Part shown: one piece after another, positions 54,306 through 63,060 of the stretch
Layout of the letters: every line of letters starts with the position of its first letter
Numbering within the stretch: the first letter of the stretch is position 1
Assembly (NCBI GenBank): GCA_963726125.1
Contig: CAVSBG010000019.1
Span: 62,001 to 126,000 of the forward strand
Length of the DNA: 64,000 bases
Origin: JAMXLO01 sp963726125
Lineage (GTDB): Bacteria; Pseudomonadota; Alphaproteobacteria; Acetobacterales; Acetobacteraceae
Direction: 5' to 3'
Notes under the pieces: model-generated
The model's input: only the letters and a program-made list of their open reading frames with translations
What the model was told of the DNA's origin: nothing
Database searches by the model: none
Made by a program: the position numbers and the translations under genes

Positions 54306-55688
54306 ATGTGCGATGCGGCACCACTCCTGGTTTGGGCGATCTTCCCTCTGGTCGACCTCAAGCCGCTGACAATGCCCGCTGCCGATCGGGTATCCACCCC
54401 ATGGCTTGTTGTCAGCCAGAAACATTTTTTGCGATGCTTCGGCGCGCAAAGATTGCGCCGGCCGCCAACGACGCCGCAGACCGAGCTCGGCCGTTACACC
54501 CAAGCGAGTGAAAGCTGGTACTTTTCAGCGAGGCGCTTTGCCCGGCTGGCCGACCCGCGTGGCAACTTGATCTCCCAACCAATCGCGGGCCGGCTTTACG
54601 CTGACGGGATCGTCTCTGCTCGGCTCGAGTTCGTGTTTCGAGTTGCCCGTGGCGATAACAGCCTGAGGGAATGTCTCCATCAGCTGATCGCAGTGACCAT
54701 GCTGTTGCCGATGCGCGATGACGACGGTCTGCTGTCGAAGACGTCGCCGCAACACCCACTGAGCGAGATCATCGGCACGCTCCGCGAGAAGTTCACCGTC
54801 GCGAGCGTTAAAAAGGTGCGACGCCAGAGTGTCGTTACGGCATTGGCGGCCGGCGGCTCGGCTCGCAAGGAAGCGCTGGCCGTGGTCCGCGACATCGACC
54901 CGCTACTGATCGTGCACGGCGGTACCGAAGTTGGCCAGCCACTCAGCTGGGGACCCGATATCACTGCCGGCAACAGTCGCTTCCGCACACTCCTCGTCGA
55001 GCCATTGCTGGATCCGGCGCGCGACGGCAGCTTGCGTCGCGCCTTCGTCCGACTCTATTGCCTCGAGGCCGCGCTCGGCTATGCCGAGGAGGCACTTGCG
55101 GCGCCGACGACAGGCGTGCCGCCGCAAGACTGGTTGGTGGCGATGCATCGCCTCGTCCAGCAGACTGAGGACGCCGCGCTCAATCTTCGCCGTGTCAGCA
55201 GCACCGGCATCGTCGCTCTCCAGGAACTCGCGGACCGCTTCGCCGTGACGGCTCAGTCACTCGGTGAAGATCTGAACATCCGGCATCCAGACAATGCCGC
55301 AATCCAGACATTCGCCGCCCGCCTGATGCGTGTCGGTCCAACCTGGAAAGCCCAGGCGGTAGCGGCCACGCAGAGGCTGCCGCGAGTGGACGGCATGCTT
55401 CTCGCGTCGCAGATCGATGCCGTGCAAACCATCATCGTCGAGACCGGGTTTGCCGGGCAGCTGCACGCATTGGTCCAGTCGATCGACGCGAAGACCGCGG
55501 CGGACGTACCAACCGCCATGACCGACGCCGACACCAGCTGGAATCACCTGATGTACCTGAACGGCCTGGCCAAACCTGATAAACTGGCTGGCCTGCTCGC
55601 GGGTCTCGCGCAGTTGCTTGGTGAGAGGGGGCAGCAGGGTCGCGCCGACGCCGTCCGCGCGTTGCTGGGTGGCCTTCCGTCGGCTTGA
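54306..55688 (+). CDS. unknown 460-aa protein, third gene of protease cluster
   Basis: The long intact frame uses ATG 54306 (AAAGG upstream; an in-frame GTG at 54240 is possible). The N-terminus has a hydrophobic strand (LLVWAIFPLVDLK). Then comes WYFSARRFARLADPRGNLIS and GRLYADGIVSARLEFVFRVA, which look like a domain with paired aromatic and Arg positions. The C-terminal half is helical and Ala/Leu-rich (QLHALVQSIDAK, LAGLLAGLAQLLGERG). No motif of a nuclease, NTPase or transporter is visible. It lies downstream of the effector-associated-type protease and is probably part of the same system. I do not recognise the family. Confidence 0.7.
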   Translation: MCDAAPLLVWAIFPLVDLKPLTMPAADRVSTPWLVVSQKHFLRCFGAQRLRRPPTTPQTELGRYTQASESWYFSARRFARLADPRGNLISQPIAGRLYADGIVSARLEFVFRVARGDNSLRECLHQLIAVTMLLPMRDDDGLLSKTSPQHPLSEIIGTLREKFTVASVKKVRRQSVVTALAAGGSARKEALAVVRDIDPLLIVHGGTEVGQPLSWGPDITAGNSRFRTLLVEPLLDPARDGSLRRAFVRLYCLEAALGYAEEALAAPTTGVPPQDWLVAMHRLVQQTEDAALNLRRVSSTGIVALQELADRFAVTAQSLGEDLNIRHPDNAAIQTFAARLMRVGPTWKAQAVAATQRLPRVDGMLLASQIDAVQTIIVETGFAGQLHALVQSIDAKTAADVPTAMTDADTSWNHLMYLNGLAKPDKLAGLLAGLAQLLGERGQQGRADAVRALLGGLPSA

Positions 55689-55855
55689 GGAGCGCTGCAC
55701 CGACGAATACGGCGCCGCTTCGTCGAGCCCCGCGATCGAAACGAACCATCTCCCTTCCGGCCACCGGTCGTCATTCGGCATCGCATCCTCGGAATCCCCC
55801 TGACGGCACCGGCCGCCCATCCTTGGAACAGACAGCGCAATTCCTATGTGATGAG

Positions 55856-56270
55856 CTGGAGTAGCCAGGGAAACCGGAAGCGACCATGGCAAGTGGATGG
55901 GCCCCGGACGGGGCGGTGCAGGATCAGATCGACGATACCGTCACGGACGGCGTCATGAGAGCGCGGGCCCGCATGCCGACGGGTGTGGCAGAGACCCATT
56001 GCCAGGAATGCGGCGAGGAAATCCCCGAAGCGCGCCGCCGTGTACTTCCCGGAGTAAGGACCTGCATCGAGTGCCAATCGGCGCGTGACAGCCGCCCCGT
56101 GAAAATCGGGTTCAACCGCAGGGGCAGCAAAGACAGCCAGCTCAAATAGCGCACTAGGCCGATACGGTTTGGCGCGCTGCGGTGTGCGACGGCGACCCCC
56201 GCAATTCTGGGCAGATTGGCAACGTCGAACGCCGCGATTGCGCGCCGCCGCCGACCGCCCCCGTCCTCCT
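55856..56270. repeat. direct repeat copy 1 (dksA-like gene and flanks)
   Basis: About 415 bp starting CTGGAGTAGCCAGGGAAA and ending near CGACCGCCCCCGTCCTCC is repeated in direct orientation at 60458-60832 with only scattered base changes and one deletion of about 42 bp in copy 2. The two copies bracket roughly 4.2 kb of lower-GC, mostly broken genes. Confidence 0.9.
55886..56149 (+). CDS. DksA/TraR-type zinc finger protein, copy 1
   Basis: The 87-aa protein has an N-terminal coiled helix (DGAVQDQIDDTVTDGVMRAR) and a four-Cys zinc finger (CQECGEEIPEARRRVLPGVRTC IECQ; C-x2-C and C-x2-C). TraR/DksA proteins bind RNA polymerase's secondary channel and alter initiation. The short length and absence of a long coiled-coil N-domain place it with the TraR/YbiI-like small forms. 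ATG at 55886. A near-identical second copy lies at 60488 in direct orientation. Confidence 0.87.
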   Translation: MASGWAPDGAVQDQIDDTVTDGVMRARARMPTGVAETHCQECGEEIPEARRRVLPGVRTCIECQSARDSRPVKIGFNRRGSKDSQLK

Positions 56271-56441
56271 TTTACAGAATGTCAGCACCTGCTTTTCGGT
56301 CTGGAACAGGAGACCAGGATGGTAACGGAATGCATTAGCTCGATCGTCGGCGTCGAACATAAAAATGTCGTTTGGCCAGAAAAGCGTATGAACATAATCT
56401 AACGTTTATCCAAGTAAGCCTTCGGGTGGCTCAGGATCGCA

Positions 56442-57339
56442 TTAGCCACAGCGGGAAAAGCACTGCCGCGTGCCAATAGCCATTCCCTCCAAGTTATCGC
56501 GGATAAAATAGCAGGGACTGCTCGGCATAGTCAGGCTGTTATTATCAATTACGTTGTAGCAGGATCGGATTTTCTCGAACTGTTGATTCGACCAAGACGG
56601 GAAAGAGATTACTCCTACGCGATGAGACATGCCGATCAAGTCCCAAAGAGGCAACATGTTTGCAAAGCCGGTTTTCTCTGCGTGGATGACGGTAACGTCC
56701 AGCAATTTCCCGGATGTCGCCCAGACCAGAAGCACGATCGGTGAGCAGAGAACGAGGCGATAAACGTATGCCGCAATGGCGCTCTCGCTGGCGGCTGTGG
56801 CCAGAGGGCCAAGACTAGTAGCGGGACTACACCGAGGATCGAGTTCCACCGCGCCAAAGATCAGAACAGGAAGAGGATTAGAACACGATCAGACTTGGCA
56901 CAGGAGGGAACCGCGCGGTCCCGCTAGACGGCCGCGCCAGGATGATCCAGTAGCAACTAAAAAGCAGCCGAAGACCAACACGTCCTTCCAGATTGTGCCT
57001 GCAAAATTGAAGAATATTGGAGAGAATGGCAGCGCGCTTGCAATTATGGCTCTGGCGATATTTATTTTTAGGAGATTCCGGATGATAAGAAAGAAACCAG
57101 CCGAATAAAGCACAATGAGTATCAGAAAAAACCCTCAGGGCCCGGGATAACGTGTTGGTCTTCGACCACAGCCACGCCATAATCGGTGGATGGACGTCAA
57201 TGAAATGCCCCGTCTGTGCCTGCTGCAACTGGTCTTGCGCATCAGGTGGCACCAGGCCCGGAGCGTAGGTTAAATATGTGATCACGATTCCCGTGGCGGC
57301 AACAACCAGGGGAATTAAGTTTTTAGCTTTAGCCGGCAT
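56442..57339 (-). pseudogene. multi-pass membrane protein (glycosyltransferase-like), several frameshifts
   Basis: From 57339 the translation reads a TM helix (LIPLVVAATGIVITYLTYAP) and VPPDAQDQLQQAQTGHFIDV with HPPIMAWLW, a luminal loop pattern seen in membrane glycosyltransferases. It then jumps frame at a T-run near 57130 to FFLILIVLYSAGFFLIIRNL and TIWKDVLVFGCFLVATG. Further jumps lead to RWNSILGVVPLLVLALWPQP and RLVLCSPIVLLVWATSGKLL, ending near 56442. At least three shifts are needed, so this is a decayed or badly sequenced gene. Codon use is AT-richer than in the rest of the window. It overlaps the FkbH fragment by eleven bases. Confidence 0.6.
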
Positions 57340-57967
57340 AGTTTTCTTCCAGGTGAAGAGACGGAGAAGATGGCGAGGCGGTGCTCGTTATTGCCGCCAG
57401 GTTGGGAAACACCGGCATTACCGTTTGCTGGATGACCTTGGCGCCCAGCTCATCGCGCGCGATGCGCCTTTGTTGGATCACGTCGCCAAGGGCGGCATCA
57501 AGCCGCTGTTCCGCATGGTCAGCCGCCTCGGTGATCGGAAAACCACGCAAAGGATGCCGCGCATCCGGGGCGAACATGACATCGGTCGGTGCCCACTGCC
57601 GCAGCGAAGAATTTGGATCTCTGAGCGCCTCGGCATACTGCCCGTAGTCGCCCTGCCAGGTCGTGACCCAAAGTCCGCGACGCAGCCAGGCGACGCGGAT
57701 CCCCGCGTGCGAATGATCGACGGTCGATGACCCAAGCACCGCGAGGCGCACTGGGCGCGTCGTCAACCCAGGCGGTGGCGTCGCACCGAACATGCGCAGC
57801 AAATCCAAATAGCGGTCGAGGCGGATGGTACGAACGAGGTCCAGCCTGGCATTCGCGAGGCCGACGAGTTTCGCCCAGGTGCTGCTATCCGGCGTGTCGC
57901 CGATGGAAGGGAGCGCGGCATTCCAATTCGGGTCGACCAGTAGCCAGTAGAGTTCTGCTGTCGGCAC
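57329..57967 (-). pseudogene. N-terminal fragment of FkbH-like HAD-IIIC protein
   Basis: The 212-residue frame (GTG start at 57967) matches the N-terminal domain of FkbH-type proteins: MPTAELYWLLVDPNWNAALP, VGLANARLDLVRTIRLDRYL, RLAVLGSSTVDHSHAGIRVA, VTTWQGDYGQYAEALRDPNS. After QQTVMPVFPN the next family motif, GGNNEHRL, appears in another frame (about 57375-57400) and then all similarity stops. The HAD phosphatase domain, which should follow for another ~350 residues, is missing. FkbH proteins load glyceryl or related units onto carrier proteins in polyketide and surface-glycan pathways. This truncated piece is probably non-functional. Confidence 0.7.
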
Positions 57968-58143
57968 GAGACGTGACCTTTACGCGGAAAGCACCAGCAA
58001 GCGGGTCAGAGCGTAGCATCAAAACGCGCAAAATGTCTATCTTTTCGATGCTTTCATTGCGGTTGCACCGATTGCCGCCTCGGAAGGCCGGGCTCGTTGT
58101 CACACGCCGCGGTAAACACGCGGAGTTGCTTCCAGTTCCGCTC

Positions 58144-60064
58144 CTACTTCTGCCAGGCCCCAATGTCGTAGCGGCCGGCCTGCGGACGCGCCGTGCCGAT
58201 GATGTCAGGCGTGTCGAAGGTAAACAGCGGCGCGCAACTCTTGCCGGTCTCGCACGCGGGATTGAAGGGGCCGTGCGCGCTGCCAGTACCAATGAGCGGC
58301 GAGGAAGCGGGCAGCCTATAATCGCCGGGAAAGGCCCTGAAGGCAGCCGCAGCAGAACTGCCATAAGTTGTTCCCGGCAGGATTCTGACCGTTGAGGTTC
58401 CCTCCCGCCCGAGCGAGAGGGCTCCATGGTCTCCAACGGGAGCATCGGTGATATTGTGCGTGCCGAAATACCGCATTGCTGTCCAATCGGTAGCTTCTGG
58501 GTTGCTGGTTGATCCGGCAACATGGGCAAAGCCAAATATCGCGGTGTTGCTGACGGTTTCTCCCGTGAAGATCCAAGCCAAGACCACTTCGATGGCGATA
58601 CTGTTTGGCACGCGTTCCGGATTGATGAGCGTCGAATGCAGAATGGTGCCAGGGTAGTCTTGCCTGATCCCGAAGACTCCGTGCGCCACGACCAGGGAGT
58701 TTTCGACCAGCATGTGCGTATCCAGATTGATCGCCGCGGTGCCGGCATCCGAGCTCGCCCCCCCCTCCACGATTGAATGGCGAACAGTTACGTAGTTACC
58801 GCTGTGTGTTTGGCCGCCACCGACGCCATTGCCGTGTTCACTCTTGATCTGCAACCCGATCAAATCAACCAAATTATCGCGTATCGAGAAGCCGTCTGTA
58901 AGAACCGAGTTCGTCGAATTGCGGATCGCAACGCCCTTTGCCGGGTCATAGCCGGTAAGTGGATCCGAGGGTGTGAGCGTGTCGACGAAGCTCTCGCCTG
59001 GAGCCGGCAAAAGAATAAGGCTGTAGCAGATAGTGCAGATAGGACCACCACCTTCCGAGTTGTACGGAAAGCCGTCTTGAGTATTATCAAGGTGAGCCTG
59101 CACACGGATTGGTACAGCCTCACCGTGTTGTCCGGCCACGTATTCGCGATCGTTCCAAAGTTGGGCCTCATAATTCGCCCTCATTTCATACGATGCGTTA
59201 GGTTTCGATGCGTAGCGTTGCGTCGGAATGAAGGACTTTTCGGAGGAGTAGAGAACGTCGGCCCAATATTTCCATTGGCAGCCGTCAGACGTCGCGAACA
59301 CCGTGCCGGAACCGGATGCGGTCCCGGTCGGCGCAACGGCGCTTGTGCAACCAGCGGGATTGAATTGTTCATAGGCTCGAAGCGGCGAGCCAGTCACGAT
59401 ATAATCGCCGTACAAGTATGCTGTCCCGCTCTTCCAAGGCCGGTTGTCGAAACTCCAACCCGTAATGGAGATGTAGTCGACCGGCGAGAGATATTTCCAG
59501 GTGCAGGTGCCGTCCGTGATATTTGCGCCGGTGCCGGCTGGTCCCCCGCTGCCTGCCGACGTGCAAGAGCCGCGCGACGTGAGTTGGTATGCGTTGAGAG
59601 GTTGCCCGGGTTTGTAGGTGTCGGAGGATTCATCCCATCCGGGGCCGTTCACGACGCGCGTGAAAGGGCCGGTCCGGGAGGTGTAACCAGTGGAGTGTCG
59701 CCAGCCCGGAGCATTATGGATTTGGGAAATGATGGTCTGGGTCGGAGGGGAGCCGTTGGCGACCATCTGGTAGCTTCGGTCATTTTGAGCAACACGCAAA
59801 ATGGCTGCTGGTGCCTGGCGCGGTTGGAGAGTCTCCAGTGCGATCATTTTGGCGCCATCGGATGGGTTCAGCAAAAAGCTTGCAGTCCACCGCCTGGCAG
59901 AAAATATCCTGTCCGCTACCATATCCCCGGCAAGCCGCGTCGACAGCATGCGCCCCGCGCGACCCAGTCATCGCGAACCCGATTCCCAGCAGCAATCCCA
60001 AGACTATGGCGGCACTACGACGCTGTATGGCGCCGCAACCTCGAGATCGTCCCTGGTCCGACAT
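58144..60064 (-). CDS. secreted right-handed beta-helix protein, one apparent frameshift
   Basis: ATG at 60064 gives a signal peptide (RRSAAIVLGLLLGIGFAMTG then AHAVDAACRG) in one frame; the remaining ~580 residues are in the next. Dropping one T from the TTTTT run at about 59872-59876 (plus-strand AAAAA) joins CKL to LLNPSDGAKMIALETLQP and yields 639 aa. The body is Gly/Thr/Ser/Asn-rich with repeated SIVEGGASSDAG, NSLVVAHGVFGI, NTAIFGFAHVAG rungs, typical of pectate-lyase-like parallel beta-helices, plus Cys-containing insertions (GTCTWKY, DGCQWKYW). Likely exported and glycan-binding or degrading; catalytic residues are not identifiable. It ends ...GRYDIGAWQK. Confidence 0.7.
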
Positions 60065-60457
60065 GCGGAGTCCTTTGTACGTTCCTATGCACAGTAGCGG
60101 GCGTTCGCGTGCCAACATCAGTATACCGGTCATTGCGCAATGGCGCAAAGTGCACGTCATGTCGCGGCATGAATTCGCGGACATCTACACCCGGTCTCGG
60201 TCATGAATTCAGCGCAGATGCCTGGCCGACAGGATCCAACACTGTGGTGCCCTTGTTTGACGGCGGCGATGATGCGGTCGGGGTCTTTGGTCCAATGGAA
60301 GGGGCGCGAGTCGTCGTCGGTCTTGGCGAGGAAACGCTATGGTGCCGCGCTCGGCGGTGCGTAAGTCCATTGCGATGCCGCTCCGCATGTAGCAAACTCG
60401 CACTTGCTCACAACCAAGGGGGACCCAAAATCGGGTTCAACAATCAGGTTTTATCCA
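60065..60457. other. gene-free stretch with short partial duplicate
   Basis: No credible gene. At 60427-60441, AAAATCGGGTTCAAC repeats exactly a 15-mer from inside the dksA-like gene (56102-56116 and 60704-60718), marking a possible recombination junction just before copy 2. Confidence 0.55.
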
Positions 60458-60832
60458 CTGGAGTAGCCAGGGAAAACGGAAGCGACCATGGCAAGTGGAT
60501 GGACCCCGGACGGGGCGGTGCAGGATCAGATCGACGATACCGTCACGGACGGCGTCATGAGAGCGCGGACCCGCATGCCGACGGGTGTGGCAGAGACCCA
60601 TTGCCTGGAATGCGGCGAGGAAATCCCCGAAGCGCGCCGCCGTGTATTTCCCGGAGTAAGGACCTGCATCGAGTGCCAATCGGCGCATGACAGCCGCCCC
60701 GTGAAAATCGGGTTCAACCGCAGGGGCAGCAAAGACAGCCAGTGTGCGTCGACGACGAACCCCGCATTTCTGGGCAGATTGGCAACGTCGAACGCCGCGA
60801 TTGCGCGCCGCCGCCGACCGCCCTCGTCCTCC
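60458..60832. repeat. direct repeat copy 2 (dksA-like gene and flanks)
   Basis: Direct copy of 55856-56270. It lacks about 42 bp containing the original stop codon, right after CAAAGACAGCCAG. The right end abuts the 3' end of the MHS transporter gene at 60833. Confidence 0.9.
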
Positions 60833-60898
60833 CTAATCAGCGTGACTGAAGCTCGACGCGGTTTCATTCACGCCCCGCAAACGCCAGCATGCGGCTAG
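60488..60898 (+). CDS. DksA/TraR-type zinc finger protein, copy 2, extended by deletion
   Basis: Residues 1-85 are almost identical to copy 1 (differences include CLECGEE for CQECGEE and VFPG for VLPG), so the four-Cys finger is intact. The deletion of about 42 bp removes the normal TAG, and the frame runs on for 51 residues of Arg/Ser-rich sequence (AIARRRRPPSSSLISV...), overlapping the last 66 bases of the convergent transporter gene. Whether the longer product folds is unknown. A later duplicate losing its stop is the simplest reading. Confidence 0.75.
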   Translation: MASGWTPDGAVQDQIDDTVTDGVMRARTRMPTGVAETHCLECGEEIPEARRRVFPGVRTCIECQSAHDSRPVKIGFNRRGSKDSQCASTTNPAFLGRLATSNAAIARRRRPPSSSLISVTEARRGFIHAPQTPACG

Positions 60899-62155
60899 GC
60901 AACCCAGGCTCAGCGCTGTCACCACCGCCAGGTACAACCCAGGCGCCGCACGATTGCCGGTGGCGCTGATCAGCGCGCTGACCACCAGCGGCGTCACCCC
61001 GCCAAAAACCAGTTGTGCCAGCACATAGGCGATGGAGATGCCCGTGGTGCGGCGGCGGGTTGGAAACAGCTCGGCGAGGAACGACGGAACGGTGGCGTAG
61101 TAGCCGCAGTAGAACACCACAGCGACGACAACCTGAATGGCGATCAGCGTGAACAGCGTTGGGCTGGCGAGGACCCAAAGGAACAGCGGGTAGATCAGGC
61201 AGAAGCCCAAGGCACCGAACAGACCCATGATCCGGTACCGTCCGTAGATATCGGACCAATGGCCGAACACCGGCGGCAACACCGTATTGACCCCGCCGGC
61301 GACCACTGTGCCAATCAGGGCGGTGGTTGGACCCATATGCAACTGGGTCGCGGCAAATGTCGGCATGTAGTTGATCGTGTAGCTACCAGCGGCGCCCGCC
61401 GCGACCACCCCGGCCCCCAGCAGCACACGCAATTTATCCCGCGAGGCGACCTCGGCGACGGGGTGCGTGGCCATCGGTGTGGCAAGGAATTCCGGCGTTT
61501 CCTCGCCTCGGCTACGGATGTACCAGGCCGCGGGGCCGATCAGCAGGCCGAACAGGTATGGCAGCCGCCAGCCCCAGCTTGCCACCTGATCCGGGGTCAG
61601 CAGCGAGTTGATGACGAAAGCCGAGCTTGCGGCCAGGAATACCGCAAAGCCGGAAGCCGACCATTGCAGGCTGGCGTAGAAGCCACGGCGGTCCGGGTCC
61701 TGTTCGGCCAGCAGAGCGGTCGCGCTGCCGAACTCGCCACCCGCCGAGAAGCCTTGCAGCAGGCGCGCCAGCATCATCAGCAGCGGCGCCGCCAAACCGA
61801 TCGAGGCATAGGGCGGCAACAGTCCGGTCAACAACGTTCCACCCATCATCAAACCGGCCGAGAGCACCAGCGCGGGCTTGCGACCGGCGCGGTCGCCGTA
61901 CCTGCCGATGACCACCGCCCCGATCGGTCGCACCAGCCAGGCCAGCGCAAAAGTACCGAGGCTGAGCAGTAGCGATACCGAGGGATCTGTCGTCGGGAAG
62001 AACTGCTTGGCCAGGACCACGGCAAACATGGCGTAGACCAGCAGATCGAACCATTCCAGCACCGCGCCCAGCGTTGCGGCGATCACCGTCCTTGCTTGCG
62101 CACGCGTGATGCGACCAGGCAGGTGAGAGCGCCCCGTCGGCTTTATCGTCTCCAT
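60833..62155 (-). CDS. MHS-family MFS transporter
   Basis: The 440-aa protein has 12 predicted TM helices and metabolite:H+ symporter landmarks: VIAATLGAVLEWFDLLVYAM near the N-terminus, GRYGDRAGRKPALV between TM2 and TM3, RLLQGFSAGGEFGSAT in TM4, GHWSDIYGRYRIM in the central loop and ELFPTRRRTTGISIAYVLAQ. These proteins import dicarboxylates, proline-betaine or shikimate-type compounds by proton symport. ATG at 62155. Substrate cannot be told apart. Divergent from the histidine phosphatase with about 283 bp between, in which I see no clear operator. Confidence 0.92.
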   Translation of the reverse strand: METIKPTGRSHLPGRITRAQARTVIAATLGAVLEWFDLLVYAMFAVVLAKQFFPTTDPSVSLLLSLGTFALAWLVRPIGAVVIGRYGDRAGRKPALVLSAGLMMGGTLLTGLLPPYASIGLAAPLLMMLARLLQGFSAGGEFGSATALLAEQDPDRRGFYASLQWSASGFAVFLAASSAFVINSLLTPDQVASWGWRLPYLFGLLIGPAAWYIRSRGEETPEFLATPMATHPVAEVASRDKLRVLLGAGVVAAGAAGSYTINYMPTFAATQLHMGPTTALIGTVVAGGVNTVLPPVFGHWSDIYGRYRIMGLFGALGFCLIYPLFLWVLASPTLFTLIAIQVVVAVVFYCGYYATVPSFLAELFPTRRRTTGISIAYVLAQLVFGGVTPLVVSALISATGNRAAPGLYLAVVTALSLGCLAACWRLRGVNETASSFSHAD

Positions 62156-62438
62156 TGTCGGCTCTCCTGCAACCCATCGCGCGCCAAGTTGGCCGTGGCG
62201 TCCGTCAACATTAGGCGGATGAGGTTGCCGTTCCGCAATGGCAAAATAACGGGTCCGCGGCCAACGCCGGCAGTGGGGCGTGCAATCGTTGATATTGCTT
62301 TGGCCCTCATTGCGGCCATTGAGTGCGGCGTGGGCAGATGATACCGTTACGTGACGATTATACGCATCGCCGCGGACGTTTCCAGCGAAGCATCACCCGC
62401 GTGCCCCCAGCCGGCGTGATCCTCTGGAGTGTGCTTGG

Positions 62439-63044
62439 ATGCCTGGACTCAAGAAGGTCATGATTATCCGACACGGCGAAAAGCCGACCATCAAACACCA
62501 GCCGCCGTTTGGCGTAAGCCAGGATGGCGAGCAGGACTGGGAGTCACTGACAGTCCGCGGCTGGCTGCGAGCCGCCTGTCTTGGACGACTGTTCAATCCT
62601 GCCGGCAAGCAGTTTCCCGATGACACCCTCGACCGGCCCACTTTGATCTACGCCTCCGCCCCGCGCGATCCCGGCGTGGCGCTGGAGCAGGACGAGGACA
62701 GTAGAAGCAAGCGGCCCTTGCAGACCATCACACCGCTCGCTCTGGAACTGAACGTCGCGCCGGTGCTTGATTTTGGTAAAGGCCAGGAAGCCGCTCTGGC
62801 GGATCACGTCCTTGCTCAGAGCGGCGTCATTCTGATTTCGTGGCAGCATGAGGCGATTGGCGAAATCGCTCGAAACCTCGTGGCGGGCAACGGACCGAAG
62901 GCAACGATCCCTGCCCAATGGCCGGGCGACCGATTCGATATCGTGTGGGTTTTCGACCCGCCCGCCAAGGGTAAAAGTCGCTGGCAGTTCGCCCAGGTCC
63001 CGCAGCGGCTGCTGCCAGGCGATGCGAACACCGTGATAAAATGA
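62439..63044 (+). CDS. histidine phosphatase (phosphoglycerate mutase-like) family protein
   Basis: The 201-aa protein has an RHG active-site motif near the N-terminus (MIIRHGEKP) with the phospho-accepting His. The second catalytic His is likely in SWQHEAIGEIA. The sequence continues LTVRGWLRAACLGRLF, ASAPRDPG and FDIVWVFDPP. Members of this group dephosphorylate small phosphates or phosphoproteins. GGAG lies about 10 bases before the ATG at 62439. It is convergent with the MBL hydrolase gene, 16 bases apart. Confidence 0.82.
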   Translation: MPGLKKVMIIRHGEKPTIKHQPPFGVSQDGEQDWESLTVRGWLRAACLGRLFNPAGKQFPDDTLDRPTLIYASAPRDPGVALEQDEDSRSKRPLQTITPLALELNVAPVLDFGKGQEAALADHVLAQSGVILISWQHEAIGEIARNLVAGNGPKATIPAQWPGDRFDIVWVFDPPAKGKSRWQFAQVPQRLLPGDANTVIK

Positions 63045-63060
63045 CGTGAGCGCTCGGTAA

